Source: Aspidiotus rigidus
Lineage: Eukaryota; Arthropoda; Insecta; Hemiptera; Diaspididae
Direction: 5' to 3'
Assembly: GCA_035079385.1 (NCBI GenBank)
Contig: JAVHKY010000015.1
Span: 4,154,001-4,218,000, forward strand
DNA length: 64,000 bases
Shown: in pieces, positions 22,398-33,170 of the stretch
Numbering within the stretch: the stretch's first letter is position 1
Layout: every line of letters begins with the position of its first letter
Notes under the pieces: generated by a model
Told to the model about the DNA's origin: nothing
Databases searched by the model: none
What the model saw: only the letters and a program-made list of their open reading frames with translations
Translations under genes and position numbers: made by a program

Positions 22398-22752
22398 AAT
22401 TGGAATTCTGTAGGGATGGGCCGAGAGGAAGATTGAGCTCTGAACCTTTGAATTAAGTTATAACTAAATTCTTCTCTGAAGAGGCCTCAAGTTAAGATTC
22501 CTTTTTACTTCTTCTTCTTCCTTTTCTATTTCATTTTACAAGCTCTTAACTGCACTTGGGTTATAACCTCGATGTTGAATCGAGTGAGTTGTTTCGGTGG
22601 ATGGTGAAATTTGGTACGTGTGGCGACACGCGAAAATGTGGTCGACTGTGAGGATGGAGTCGAGGCTATACTGTCAGAATTTTCAACTACGAAAAAAGAA
22701 AAGAGAAGTATACAGGTTTTCCGCAGCCATGCCATTGGAGAAGGTGCGATGA

Positions 22753-24834
22753 CCACTAATTTTTCCTCTCAAACCTCAAGTGTCCCCCATATATTTCTTC
22801 ATCGCCCAGTTGGTCAAGAAGAATCTTGCCCAACTGTCCCGGAAGAAAGAAGAAAGAAAGGAAGAGACAGCGAAAGTTGAGCACACTTTTGCTCCCAGAA
22901 CCGAGAACCTATCAAGCGTCACCTTCACAGAAGAAGAAAGAAGACTGCTGGACAAAGGCATCAAGTACGTGCAGCCAGAGAGGCTCAACCAGTGTAAGCT
23001 CGAAAGCATGGCCATTAGCTGCGAACAAGTAATCCAAACCATGGAACACGACGTGAGACCAGAAGCCCGGACTAAAATTGGGAAAGTGCTGTTGGATATC
23101 AAAGAGAATATGTGCCGAACCTATGACAGAACGCAAGTAATGCAGAGGAAGGTCACAAATTTACAAAAGAAGATCCGACAGAACAACCTGATTTTGACAA
23201 AGGCGGACAAGGGCAGCACGGTAGTGGTAATGGAGAAGGAGGACTACACCCAAAAAGTGGAGTCGTACATCGCAGTTAATGGATACCAAGAGCTGGCAAG
23301 GGACCCGTCACGGAAATACCAAGATGACCTAAAAGCTGTGTTGAAACAGAACAATGTACCCGGCAATGGAAGGACGCTGGAGATGAATCCGGTTGCACCA
23401 AAACTCAAGGGGCTTGTAAAACTCCACAAAGCGAACCGTCCGATGAGACCCCTGGTCAAGAGCATTCAATCACCATGCTACAAGATAGCGAAGATCGTAG
23501 CCACATTTTTGAAAGAAAACTACCAGTTTGCACCCAGACGAAGTATCAGAAACAACAGAGAGCTGATTGAGCAACTGGACAAGTTGGAAATCAAGAGTAA
23601 CGACAAGTTGATATCCTTTTATGTGACAAATATGTTTGGTACCATACCGAAGGAGGAACTTCTCAGTCTGCTCAAAAACAACAGATACCATGGGAACCCC
23701 GATGGGCCGAAGTACGTCAACATAGTGGAAGAGATCTTGAGCCAGAACTACTGCCGCTTTAATAACAGGTTCTATAGACAGGAAAGGGGACTTGCGATGG
23801 GATCACCGCTGTCACCAATACTGGCGGAGATATTCATGAATGATATGGAAAACAAGATATTGAAGGGCAGCAAGTTCAGAAACTCGGTCAAACACTGGGC
23901 TAGATATGTAGATGATATCCTAATTGTGTGGTCAGGCACTGATAGACAGGTGGATCTATTCCTTTCAGAAATGAACGCGATGAATGAGAGCATCAAATTC
24001 ACAGTCGAGAAAGGCAATGAGACCATCAACTATTTGGACCTTACACTCACAATGGAGAACAATAGGATAGAATACAAAATCTACAGGAAGCCGACGCATA
24101 CTGACACCATGATCCCAAATGACTCCTACCACCACCACAGGCACAAGTTAGCGGCAATCCAGAACTACTGCTATCGGGAAATTTCTATCCTCAAGAACAA
24201 TGAAGAGAAGAGGAAAGAGATCGAGATAGTAAAGCAGATCGCAGAAGCCAATGGCTACCGCAGATATGTGGTGGAGGGAGTCTTCGGGAAAATGGAATCA
24301 AAGAAAGGAACCCATGATAGCATAGTGAGAAAGTACTCCGGATCGATACCATATATAGGAAAGTACACAAACAAGGTGATAAAGGCGTTCAATGGCTACG
24401 ATGTGAATGTAGGTATCCAGAATAACCAACCCATGGTGAAGAGAATCAGCAATGACCAGACGGAACAAAAGGACAAGGAAAGCTTGAGCGGAGGGTACAA
24501 GCTCAGTTGTGAACAGTGCGAGGGTATCTATATTGGTGAGACTGGGAGAAAGTTTGAGATCAGGAAAAAGGAGCACAAAACGTCGAGAGAGAAAGAAGAT
24601 GGCAAGTCCTTGTTTGGGAAACACTATAACGAAGAAAACGACGAAGGAGAAGGGATATTTGAAGTCATACATGTAGAGAATCGCACAAAGAGAAGAAAAC
24701 TCTGGGAACAAATGGAGATTGCAAAGGCCAAGAGGGAGAAAGCCTGCCTCTTGAATAAAGTGATCACATTTGACAGCGAAAAATTATTCGGCCTGGTGAT
24801 TGGACGAGAGAACAAGAACAGAACCAACCAATGA
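22753..24834 (+). CDS. PLE-A copy 1: Penelope RT plus GIY-YIG endonuclease
   Basis: A long intact ORF of a Penelope-like retroelement. PLE homology starts at about 22808 (QLVKKNLAQLS), so the N-terminus of about 100 residues seen in copy 2 (to 32517) is missing and the start is arbitrary. Counting from a GTG at 22780, RT motifs are LTKADKGSTVVV (139-150), LVKLHKANRPMRPLVKS (212-228), GLAMGSPLSPILAEIF (337-352) and YVDDILIVW (376-384). The C-terminal GIY-YIG nuclease has the CEQC zinc-ligand pair followed by GIYIGETGR. PLEs copy RNA into nicked DNA by target-primed reverse transcription. The motif A residue that should be Asp is Tyr (SFYVTNMFGTIP), so RT activity is doubtful. Confidence 0.9.
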   Translation, partial: PLIFPLKPQVSPIYFFIAQLVKKNLAQLSRKKEERKEETAKVEHTFAPRTENLSSVTFTEEERRLLDKGIKYVQPERLNQCKLESMAISCEQVIQTMEHDVRPEARTKIGKVLLDIKENMCRTYDRTQVMQRKVTNLQKKIRQNNLILTKADKGSTVVVMEKEDYTQKVESYIAVNGYQELARDPSRKYQDDLKAVLKQNNVPGNGRTLEMNPVAPKLKGLVKLHKANRPMRPLVKSIQSPCYKIAKIVATFLKENYQFAPRRSIRNNRELIEQLDKLEIKSNDKLISFYVTNMFGTIPKEELLSLLKNNRYHGNPDGPKYVNIVEEILSQNYCRFNNRFYRQERGLAMGSPLSPILAEIFMNDMENKILKGSKFRNSVKHWARYVDDILIVWSGTDRQVDLFLSEMNAMNESIKFTVEKGNETINYLDLTLTMENNRIEYKIYRKPTHTDTMIPNDSYHHHRHKLAAIQNYCYREISILKNNEEKRKEIEIVKQIAEANGYRRYVVEGVFGKMESKKGTHDSIVRKYSGSIPYIGKYTNKVIKAFNGYDVNVGIQNNQPMVKRISNDQTEQKDKESLSGGYKLSCEQCEGIYIGETGRKFEIRKKEHKTSREKEDGKSLFGKHYNEENDEGEGIFEVIHVENRTKRRKLWEQMEIAKAKREKACLLNKVITFDSEKLFGLVIGRENKNRTNQ

Positions 24835-25146
24835 GACAGCAGGAATCCAGGTGGTCAATAGAAACGTAGCATTTAGGACAATAGATTGAACCAATCACTA
24901 AGTAGTATATCTTAGCCAATAAGAACACAATATCATATTATTGTAAGAATAAGGATCTAAGAAGTGAACCAATCACAACACAGTATTGTTATAGTCAATA
25001 AGATCACACTGTTATACTATAAAAACTCATGGTTAAGGCCTTGTTCTCCAGTTGCAACACTATTGATGATGGGATAATACCCGAAAGTACTCTCGTAAAA
25101 GCAACTAGTGAAGTAAATTTGTACATTCGGAAAACCCTTTTTCAAT
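22800..25146 (+). mobile_element. PLE-A copy 1 (5'-truncated element)
   Basis: Runs from the start of PLE homology through the ORF, a 3' region of about 210 bp with repeated ACCAATCACTAAGTAG-like sequences, and a terminal hammerhead-like motif. It ends near ATTCGGAAAACCCTTTTTC. The 3' boundary is set by comparison with copy 2, which diverges at the same point (28043). The 5' side lacks the first coding segment and joins unrelated sequence. Confidence 0.8.
25051..25105 (+). ncRNA. Hammerhead-ribozyme-like motif, PLE-A copy 1
   Basis: Stem I outer strand GTTGC (25051-25055) pairs with GCAAC (25101-25105). The core is TTGATGA (25063-25069), with U in place of the usual C3. Stem II is GGG...CCC with loop ATAATA. 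Then comes GAAA (25083-25086). Stem III is the palindrome AGTACT (25086-25091), followed by C17 at 25092, so predicted cleavage is after 25092. Self-complementary stem III implies dimer action. It is about 80% identical to the copy at 28080-28134, which has the exact consensus core. Confidence 0.65.
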
Positions 25147-27599
25147 GGAGGACCCATATTTCTGTTGTATCTCAACTGATTCACTCAGCTGAGTGTTTTT
25201 TTAGTAGATTACATAATTTTTTGGATATCTTGACGTTCGAAATTCCATTCACAATAATAAATAAATCGATACTCGAAAATCACAAAACTTCCCCATTAAA
25301 AAAAGCGTTAATTAACGATGGTACTTTTTAAAACAGGATATTCGAAAAATTTGTTCTCGTCTTGGAGTGAAGTTTGCCCTAGAAAAATTACCAAGCGTAA
25401 AATAAATACACATTAACCCTGTTAGGACGGTACACGAAGATTATCCACGCTTGTAAATCACCCTCTGGCACTAGAGAGACCGCGGCGCGCTTTAATCGCA
25501 TACCCGCTCATGTATGCAAAATATTGTCATTCTCGGAAGAAAAAACTCTAACGACGTCGACGTCGCGGTTCTTATCGTTATCGTCGTCGTCGTCTTCTTC
25601 TGGTAAACCACATCAGGATGAGCAAGAAGATGCAAATGTACACATACCCTCTTCTACGTAATTGTTATTGAAGATTTACTATCTTAGTTTAGTGTTGAGA
25701 GGGATAAGTTATTGATAATTTCCTTTCGCGTTACGGGCCGTTTGCCTTAGTATGTTACATTACTAGTGTATGCTTCAGTAAATTAATTCTTCGATTTCGA
25801 CGTCGTGTAACTCGTTCACGAATTCAGAAGTCAACACAATAGAAATCCAACATGGATGTCAACGTTTGAGACGAACGAACTCATTTTGAAATCGAACCAC
25901 CCATTAACACTTTTGATGCCATTAGTATCAACTATATCTTCTTTGTTACGTCTATACGTCTGGAAACAGGAGAACAGACAGTTAGTTTTTCCACATACCG
26001 AAGGTAAACCACGTGATTCAAACTATTGCTTCCGGGACATTGACCAATAAATTTCCTCGAACTCATTGTATCTCTTCAGCAATATCGTAATTGAAAGAAG
26101 AGTATGTACGGAACCTGTGCGATCTGTATCAGTCAGAAACCTCCTAGGTGACAAAAGGCGAACAATAATATTCGGACTTTTTCAATTTCACACCCCCGGC
26201 GCGGCACGTACGCGTACCCCGATTTTCGAAAATTAATTCAATTCTAATTTGAGGTCGCGCGTGGTTCTAATTCAATACATTTTCGACGGTTAAAAGGGAG
26301 GCAATTTTGCGCTGTTAATTTCACACCGTCGCCATACAGCGAAGTTCATGAAGAGAAATGCGTCGAACATTTATCATCTCATTGGGAGCCGTTTTTATTA
26401 CATTATCTATAGCTGAATAACGTCAAATAAAAGCCAAACCAAGACACAGTGCATAGTAAAATAGAAGAAAGAAGAGGAAGAAAATACCGTAGGAAACGAA
26501 CGATTCACCTCTGCTCTATCTCGTATATTTTCATGAATGAAAGCAAACGCAATGCGTTTGTCATCGAGCAGCGATGGCCCATGCCAAAGATAAACGCGAT
26601 ATTTGTATCTCGGCTGACCACAGGCCACCCACATAATACCTCGTGCAATTGCCCATTCTAATACGCTATTAATCAATCAAGTTAACCGGCTACCGGGCAT
26701 GACTTACAGCGGTTGTTTAATTGATGTTTTCATAAGATGAAAACGCCGTGCCACCGAGCGTAAATCGCTTCCTTTCTAGGCCTAGGTTTCTACATTGTTT
26801 GAACGGAAAATGTATACAAACGCTTAACGGAGTCGCTGATGCTAATGACATCAAAGGTGTTGATAAATGGACTGATTTCGAAATGCACGTCTAAAGACTG
26901 AAAACTTATTTGTTGGTTAGTGATTTTGTCTTCGACGTTGACAACGATACCGGATTTCTATGGCGCTGTTACATTAAAATCGTGAACGACTCAAAAAATT
27001 AATATTTATTAATTTATCTATAAGGCTCGAATAGTATGTCGGGTGATGTGAGGTTCCATTCACCCTTATCAAATACTCCTCCTTGACAGCACTCTTGAAC
27101 GTAACAAATGTTGTTTTTATTCAATGATAGGGGTATTTCAAAAAGATTCTTAAAAATGGTACTGTTTGGCCCTTCTCGCGACGATAATCCACTTTTTGTC
27201 CTAGTGGTGAGAGGTTTTGGAATCTACATCATACAGATGACGCACACTGGTATGCGGACAAAACTTCAGGACTTCGAGTATACCCGTTTTTTGGGTCGCA
27301 GAACCTGAATAAGGCAGCAGTTTCATCATACAACTTCAACAAACATGTTTTTTTCATCTTTTTTTTTTTTTCTTTCCCAGAAAATGTTCCCATTTTCAGA
27401 GGTTGAAAACCATAAAATAAAATTTAGCTTTTGATTTTAGCTTTCAATTTTAACCTGAAAAACTTTTATCTTTTCGCTTCCCAATAAAAAATATTTTTCG
27501 ACTTTTGACTTTCGGCTTTTTCTCGTCAAAATTCTCGGCTTTCGGCTTGAAACTTTTAGCTTTCAACTATTTCAAGAACAGAAAAATCTAAATTCGAAT
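25147..27599. other. Unique sequence, no gene seen
   Basis: AT-rich with several GTCGTCGTCGTC-like short repeats near 25580. Short ORFs on both strands lack recognisable motifs. No RNA gene or transposon end was identified. Confidence 0.35.
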
Positions 27600-28042
27600 G
27601 CCCTATCATACTTGCTTTCTTTATTCAACTCGATCCTCCTTCAAGACATATATCCAGAATCATGGAAGTTAGCTATCGTTCTCCCTACTCCTAAACCTTC
27701 AAAAAACCCCTCGCTTCCTGAATCCTACCGACCCATAAAACTCACTAGTGTTTTGGGAAAACTATTCCAAAAAATCTTAAACAAAAGACTTACATGGTTC
27801 CTCGATTCTAACAGTGTACTTGCTTCCTGCCAATACGGCTTCAGGAAAGGTCGAAACACCAAGCATTATCTGACTTACAACAACCAATCAATGACACAGA
27901 ACGCACGAAATCTTCCCTCTACAGTCTACACTATCTTTTTCGACCTCCAACAAGCCTTCCCTCGCGTTTGGCGCCATTACATCTGCCAAAAACTACATCA
28001 AGTAGGCCTCAGGGGGAACCTCCCAAAATTACTACAAAGCTG
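27600..28042 (+). pseudogene. I-like LINE reverse transcriptase fragment
   Basis: Encodes LLSLFNSILLQDIYPESWK, then VLGKLFQKILNKRL, YGFRKGRNT and FFDLQQAFPRVWRH (RT motif A region). This is the same family as the LINE at 45337-48056, where the matching strings are LGKLFQKILNKRLLW and FFDLQEAFPRVWRH. It is cut off at 28042, where PLE-A copy 2 begins, and lacks motifs B-D, RNase H and the 3' end. Confidence 0.8.
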
Positions 28043-28079
28043 AAAAAGGGTTTTCCGAATGTACAAATCTACTTTATTA

Positions 28080-28134
28080 GTTGCTTTTACAAGACTACTT
28101 TCGGGTGTTATCCCATCATCAGTTGTGTCGCAAC
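28080..28134 (-). ncRNA. Hammerhead-ribozyme-like motif, PLE-A copy 2 (consensus core)
   Basis: Minus strand: GTTGC and GCAAC form outer stem I, and ACAA with TTGT form inner stem I next to the core. The core is CTGATGA, stem II GGG...CCC, then GAAA, stem III AGTAGT, then C17. Every invariant core position is present. The 55-nt span is the same length as in copy 1. The terminal location matches known PLE hammerheads. Confidence 0.75.
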
Positions 28135-28270
28135 TGGAGAACAAGGCCTTAACCATGAGTTTTTATAGTATAACACTGTGATCTTATTGGCTAAAACACA
28201 CTGCTTTGTGATTGGTTCAATCTATTGTTCTAAATGCTGCGTTCTATTGGCTACCTGGATTCCTGCCGTC

Positions 28271-29910
28271 TCATTGGTTGGTTCTGTTCTTCTTCTTTCG
28301 TCCAATCACCAGGCCGAATAATTTTTCGCTGTCAAATGTGATCACTTTATTCAAGAGGCAGGCTTTCTCCCTCTTGGCCTTTGCAATCTCCATTTGTTCC
28401 CAGAGTTTTCTTCTCTTTGCGCGATTCTCTATATGTATGACTTCAAATATTCCCTCTCCACCGTGGTTTTCCTCGTTACAGTGTTTCCCAAACAGTGACT
28501 TGCCATCTTCTTTCTCCCTCGACGTTTTGTGCTCCTTTTTCCTGATCTCAAATTTTCTCCCAGTCTCACCAATATAGATACCCTCGCACTGTTCACGACT
28601 GAGCTTGTACACTCCGCTCAAGCTTTCCTTGTCCTTTTGTTCCGTCTGGTCATTGCTGATTCTCTTCACCATGGGTTGGTTATTCTGGATACCTACATTC
28701 ACATCGTAGCCATTGAACGCCTTTATCACCTTGTTTGTGTACTTTCCTATATATGGTATCGATCCGGAGTACTTTCTCACTATGCTATCATGGGTTCCTT
28801 TCTTTGATTCCATTTTCCCGAAGACTCCCTCCACCACATATCTGCGGTAGCCATTGGCTTCTGCGATCTGCTTTCCTATCTCGATCTCTTTCCTCTTCTC
28901 TTTGTTGTTCTCGAGGACAGAAATTGCCCGATAGCAGTAGTTCTGAATAGTCGCTAACTTGTACCTGGAGTGGTGATAGGAGTCATTTGGGATGAAGGTG
29001 TCAGTCTGCGTCGGCTTCCTGTAGATTTTGTATTCTATCCTATTGTTCTCTATTGTGAGTGTAAGGTCCAAATAGTTGATGGTCTCATTGCCTTTCTCGA
29101 CTGTGAATTTGATGCTCTCATTGATCGCGTTCATTTCTGAAAGGAATAGATCCACCTGTCTATCAGTGCCTGACCACACAATTAGGATATCATCTACATA
29201 TCTGGCCCAGTGTTTGATCGAGTTTCTGAACTTGCTGCCCTTCAATATCTTGTTTTCCATATCATTCATGAATATCTCCGCCAGTATTGGTGACAGCGGT
29301 GATCCCATCGCAAGTCCCCTTTCCTGTCTATAGAACCTGTTATTAAAGCGGCAGTAGTTCTGGCTCAAGATCTCTTCCACTATGTTGACGTACTTCGGCC
29401 CATCGGGGTTCCCATGGTATCTGTTGTTTTTGAGCAGAGTGAGAAGTTCCTCCTTCGGTATGGTACCAAACATATTTGTCACATAAAAGGATATCAACTT
29501 GTCGTTACTCTTGATTTCCAACTTGTCCAATTGCTCAATCAGCTCTCTGTTGTTTCTGATACTTCGTCTGGGTGCAAACTGGTAGTTTTCTTTCAGGAAT
29601 GTGGCTACGATCTTTGCTATCTTGTAGTATGGTGATTGAATGCTCTTGACCAGGGGTCTCATCGGACGGTTCGCTTTGTGGAGTTTACAAGCCCCTTGAC
29701 TTTTGGTGCAACTGGGTTCATCTCAAGCGTCCTTCCATTGCCGGGTACATTGTTCCGTTTCAACACAGCTTTCAGGTCATCTTTGTATTTCCGTGTTGGG
29801 TCCCTTGCCAGCTCTTGGTATCCATTAACTGAGATGTACGACTCCACTTTTTGGGTGTAGTCCTCCTTCGCCATTACCCCTACCGTGCTACCCTTGTCCG
29901 CCTTTGTCAA
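28271..29910 (-). pseudogene. PLE-A copy 2 RT and GIY-YIG coding region
   Basis: Minus-strand open stretches 29910-29659 (TKADKGSTVGVMAKEDY) and 29662-28271 (MRPLVKSIQSP through GIYIGETGR to the stop) are joined by a frameshift near 29660. Residues match copy 1 almost throughout, so the two insertions are recent relatives. It lacks its own upstream part because of the R1-like insertion. Confidence 0.85.
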
Positions 29911-29927
29911 AATCAGGTTGTTCTGTC
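29887..29927. repeat. Left target-site duplication of the R1-like LINE (41 bp)
   Basis: GCTACCCTTGTCCGCC through TTGTTCTGTC. It recurs at 31809-31849 with one mismatch (G to A). Both are PLE-A coding sequence, so this is a target duplication made on insertion. Confidence 0.85.
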
Positions 29928-31383
29928 AGCCGTCAGCCTCGACATAAGAAATGCGTTCAATTCAATTCCATGGAAGATGATATTGGAAGCTCTTGTGAAC
30001 GCAGGAGTGCCCGCATACCTGCTCAGGATGATCAGCAGCTATCTTAGCTGCCGTGAAATCCAAGCAGAGACGTCTGCTGGTACAGTAAAGCGCCCTGTTA
30101 CTTGTGGGGTGCCGCAGGGGTCGGTCCTTGGGCCGCTTTTGTGGTGCGTCGCATTTAACGGAATCTTTAAGGTGAAGCTGCCACCGGGGGTTAAGCTTAT
30201 CTGCTATGCGGATGACACCCTGGTGGTATGCACTGCCGAAACAACTGTAGCGGTGGAGAGCAGGGTAAACCGGGCCCTAGAGGATGTGACGCGTTGGATC
30301 GAGTCGGCTGGACTTGAACTAGCAGCAAGTAAGACGGAGGCCATTTTATTCACGACCCGTCGGAAGTTCAAGCCACCCACCTTTCGCCTGCGAGGTGTGG
30401 AAATTGAAACCAAGAAGCAAATGAAATACCTGGGCATCTGGTTTGACTCAACGCTGAGCTTCAGGCACCATTTCCTGATGGCAGCGGAAAAGGCGGGCCG
30501 GGTAGTTGGATACCTAAGCCGCCTTGTGAGGAACCTGGGAGGACCGAGAGAAGCAAGGAGAAGGATCATGATGAGCACCGCCTTGTCAATCCTCCTATAT
30601 GGTGCGCCAGTATGGGACGACTGCATGAAGATACCATACCGAAGAAGAGAGATGGTAAAGATCCAACGAAGAGCTGCGCTGAGGTGTGTTAGTGCCTACC
30701 GCACTGTCTCGACGGAGGCTCTTTGTGTATTAGCACGTTCACCACCAATCGAGCTCCTTGCTGAGGAGAGAGCGGTGGTGTTCGAAGCAAAGAAGAGAAC
30801 GACGACCAACCGTGAAGCTTTACGGGTCAAGCAGGAGGCCAGGCGCTCCTTGCTTGTAAAGTGGAAAGAAAGAATTGCCCAGAGTGAGCTGGGCACATGG
30901 ACAACCCGTGTGCTAATACGCGACCTTGATGAGTGGATGAACCGACACCATGGTCAGCTGAACTTTCACCTGACGCAGGTGTTAAGCGGCCATGGCTGCT
31001 TCAACAAGTACCTTCACGAGAAGTTAAGGAAAGTTGAGCAGGCAACGTGTTCGCACTGTAACCAAGGGCGGGATGATGGACCACAACACACCTTATTTGA
31101 GTGTGAGGCGTGGAGGCGTGAGCGGGACGAGCTTAGTCGGTCTCTCCAAGAGATCGGGGTAGATGAAGCGCTCGACCCGAGTAGCCTGGTACCCACCATG
31201 CTAGGTTCCGAAGAAGCATGGAACCAGGTGTCTGCATTTGCGGCCACCATCATGAAGAGGAAGATGGACCAGGAATGGAATAGGCAAATGCAGAACCACG
31301 CTATGGCCTACTCAACACCTGTGTACCATCAACATCCAGATCTGCAGGAAGAAGAGGAAGAAGGATACCATCCAGATTGTTAG
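29928..31383 (+). CDS. R1-like LINE ORF2 fragment (RT and zinc knuckle)
   Basis: The open frame from the 5' junction to TAG at 31381-31383 encodes about 484 LINE residues. RT motif A is VSLDIRNAFNSIPW, motif B is GVPQGSVLGPLLW, and motif C is CYADDTLVV. Thumb-region strings include KYLGIWFDSTLSF and LSILLYGAPVW. The C-terminal zinc motif is CSHCNQGRDDGPQHTLFEC, the CCHC type of R1-clade elements. No RNase H is visible. The frame is undamaged, so the insertion is young. The N-terminal half of the protein is missing. Confidence 0.88.
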
Positions 31384-31808
31384 GGCCTTTATAGTTGTTG
31401 AAAGAATCTCGCGTTTATATGGTTGCTCCGCGTCCGCTATTCCGGTGAACTTACTACGGTACGTTCACTGTTCATACGAATATGTCTAACGAGCACCATA
31501 CAGTGAGATTCACGCAACAGCGACTTATTACGCCTGATGTGATGTGATAGTGTCGTTTTTGTGATGCGAGTGTGTTCTCTAGTGCTGTTCTTTTTGTGCG
31601 TGCCAGGGGGGCATCGCAGCTTGGCGGTTGCCAAAGCAACTTGGCAGTTGCCGAGTAGAAGAGGGGGTTCGCGTAGGAGATTCCTCCTTCACTGAAGTTA
31701 TACCCGAAAGGGTCGATTCCGGTGTTGGAGGAAACAATATTAAATGCATACGCAACCCGCACCTACTCCATTATGGATGACGGGCGGTGCTGCACATGCG
31801 ACACACAA
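29928..31808 (+). mobile_element. R1-like non-LTR retrotransposon, 5'-truncated
   Basis: Insert bounded exactly by the 41-bp duplication. It starts inside the RT domain, so ORF1, the endonuclease and the RT fingers are absent. It has a 3' UTR of about 425 bp ending TGCACATGCGACACACAA with no poly(A). 5' truncation is the usual outcome of incomplete target-primed reverse transcription. Confidence 0.85.
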
Positions 31809-32498
31809 GCTACCCTTGTCCACCTTTGTCAAAATCAGGTTGTTCTGTCGGATCTTCTTTTGTAGATTTGTGACCTTCCTCTGCATTACTTGCGTTTTGT
31901 CATAGGTTTGGCACATATCCTCTTTGATGTCCAACAGCACTTTCCCAATTTTAGTCCGGGCTTCTGGTCTCACGTCGTGTTCCATGGTTTGGATTACTTG
32001 TTCGCAGCTAATGGCCATGCTTTCAAGCCTACACTAGTTCAGCCTCTTTGGTTGCACGTACTTGATGCCTTTGTCCAGCAGTCTTCTTTCTTCTTCTGTG
32101 AAGGTGACGCTTGATAGGTTCTCGGTTCAGGGAACAAATTTGTGCTCAACTCTCGCTGTCTCTTCCTTTCTTTCTTCTTTCTTCCGGGTCAGTTCGGCAA
32201 GCTTCTTCTTGATCTGTTTTGTTTGGGCTTCCACTCGTTTTTCTACACAGTCTTCTCCTTTCTTCCCCTCTCCTCCTTTTTCAAATATCATTTCTTTGAC
32301 TTCTTGCGGATGGAGTAACCTGTACAGATGGAAATATTGATCATACAGTAGACCATTCAGCCTGGTGATTTTCTTGTAGAGTTCACCAATTTCGTTCTTC
32401 ACTCTCGAGCTTTCGGCTTGCATCTTGGTGCGTTTCACTGCTGCGCTGTTTCCTGGTAGCCTGATAATCGCATACTTGGGAATAATGCCTCGTCTCAA
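31809..32498 (-). pseudogene. PLE-A copy 2 N-terminal coding region
   Basis: Minus strand 32498-32127 encodes MRRGIIPKYAIIRLPGNSAA followed by a charged region (KKKLAELTRKKEERKEETA). 32018-31809 encodes AISCEQVIQTMEHDVRPEA up to LILTKVDKGS. A short gap with one stop separates them. It defines the PLE-A N-terminus that copy 1 lacks. The first 41 bases are the right target duplication of the R1-like insertion. Confidence 0.8.
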
Positions 32499-32517
32499 GC
32501 ATTCGTGTAGGCATCTT

Positions 32518-33170
32518 TGTTGATTTCCCTCTGGGTTTCCTCATGTCGGAGGTGTTTATGTAGAAATTTTCTACGGGCCAAGTGTTATTGAGTCATGTTC
32601 CTCGTTCTCAAGACCTCTTTAGTGAGTTCCTTATGCACAAGATGTACAATACCGTTTCATAAAATTTTTGTTTGGGGGTCGGAGGATTCTCTATAAATTA
32701 CTTGGATTTGACGATCTCTGAAAGAGATGGTGTCCATGGGCTGGGGTTACAGAAACGATACTTTTACCCATATTGTAGTTCTTAGGTCGTCCTTTTGTCG
32801 TGTTGCCCACAAGATTGCTACGTTTAATAGCTTGATCTACTGATTGACCTAAAAGGTGGCGTAAATACGATTTTGTAATGAGGGTGGGCGATATTTTTTT
32901 TTCAGATAAGAAAGTAAAAAAAAAAAAGAAAAAATGACATTGGTAGAAGAAGACGAAAAATTGAGCGTGAGATGGTTGAAAAAAAGCAACGAGGATATTT
33001 TCCCCACCCCCCCTCATCTATGCCGCTGGACTTACATCTTGTTGAGTCAGTCCTCTTTCAATTGATGACCATAAAACTCTTGGAAGTGAATAACATCAGT
33101 TTGGACATCGATCCTAAAATGGAAAGAAAGGAATTTACACTTCTTTAGAGAAGAAATTTAGAAACTTCAC
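32518..33170 (+). pseudogene. PLE-B-like fragment split by an insertion
   Basis: 32520-32870 matches PLE-B from CCTCTGGGTTTCCTCAT (GFLISEVFMS) to the VAHKIA region (GTTGCCCACAAGATTGCTAC). 33055-33165 resumes with CTTGGAAGTGAATAACATCA, the LARVNEVSLDIDL region. 32875-33050 is unrelated. The YxDD region is partly deleted. Not functional. Confidence 0.6.

Larger units (their letters stand above)
28043..32517 (-). mobile_element. PLE-A copy 2, interrupted by an R1-like LINE
   Basis: A longer PLE-A copy on the minus strand. Pieces are 32517-31809 (N-terminus), 29927-29659 and 29662-28271 (RT and GIY-YIG), then the 3' region and a hammerhead motif. The N-terminal part (CLRRGIIPKYAIIRLPGNSA, followed by a Lys/Glu-rich probable coiled coil) is absent from copy 1. 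A stop near 32030, a frameshift near 29660 and the LINE insertion inactivate it. RT has YVDDILIVW and the same Tyr in motif A as copy 1. The GIY-YIG part (CEGIYIGETGRKFEIRKKEH) is intact. At 32517 it joins a PLE-B fragment. Confidence 0.88.

Noticed and set aside
22611..22880. ORF overlapping the 5' part of PLE-A copy 1
   Set aside because: Different frame from PLE-A and no homology to the N-terminus seen in copy 2.
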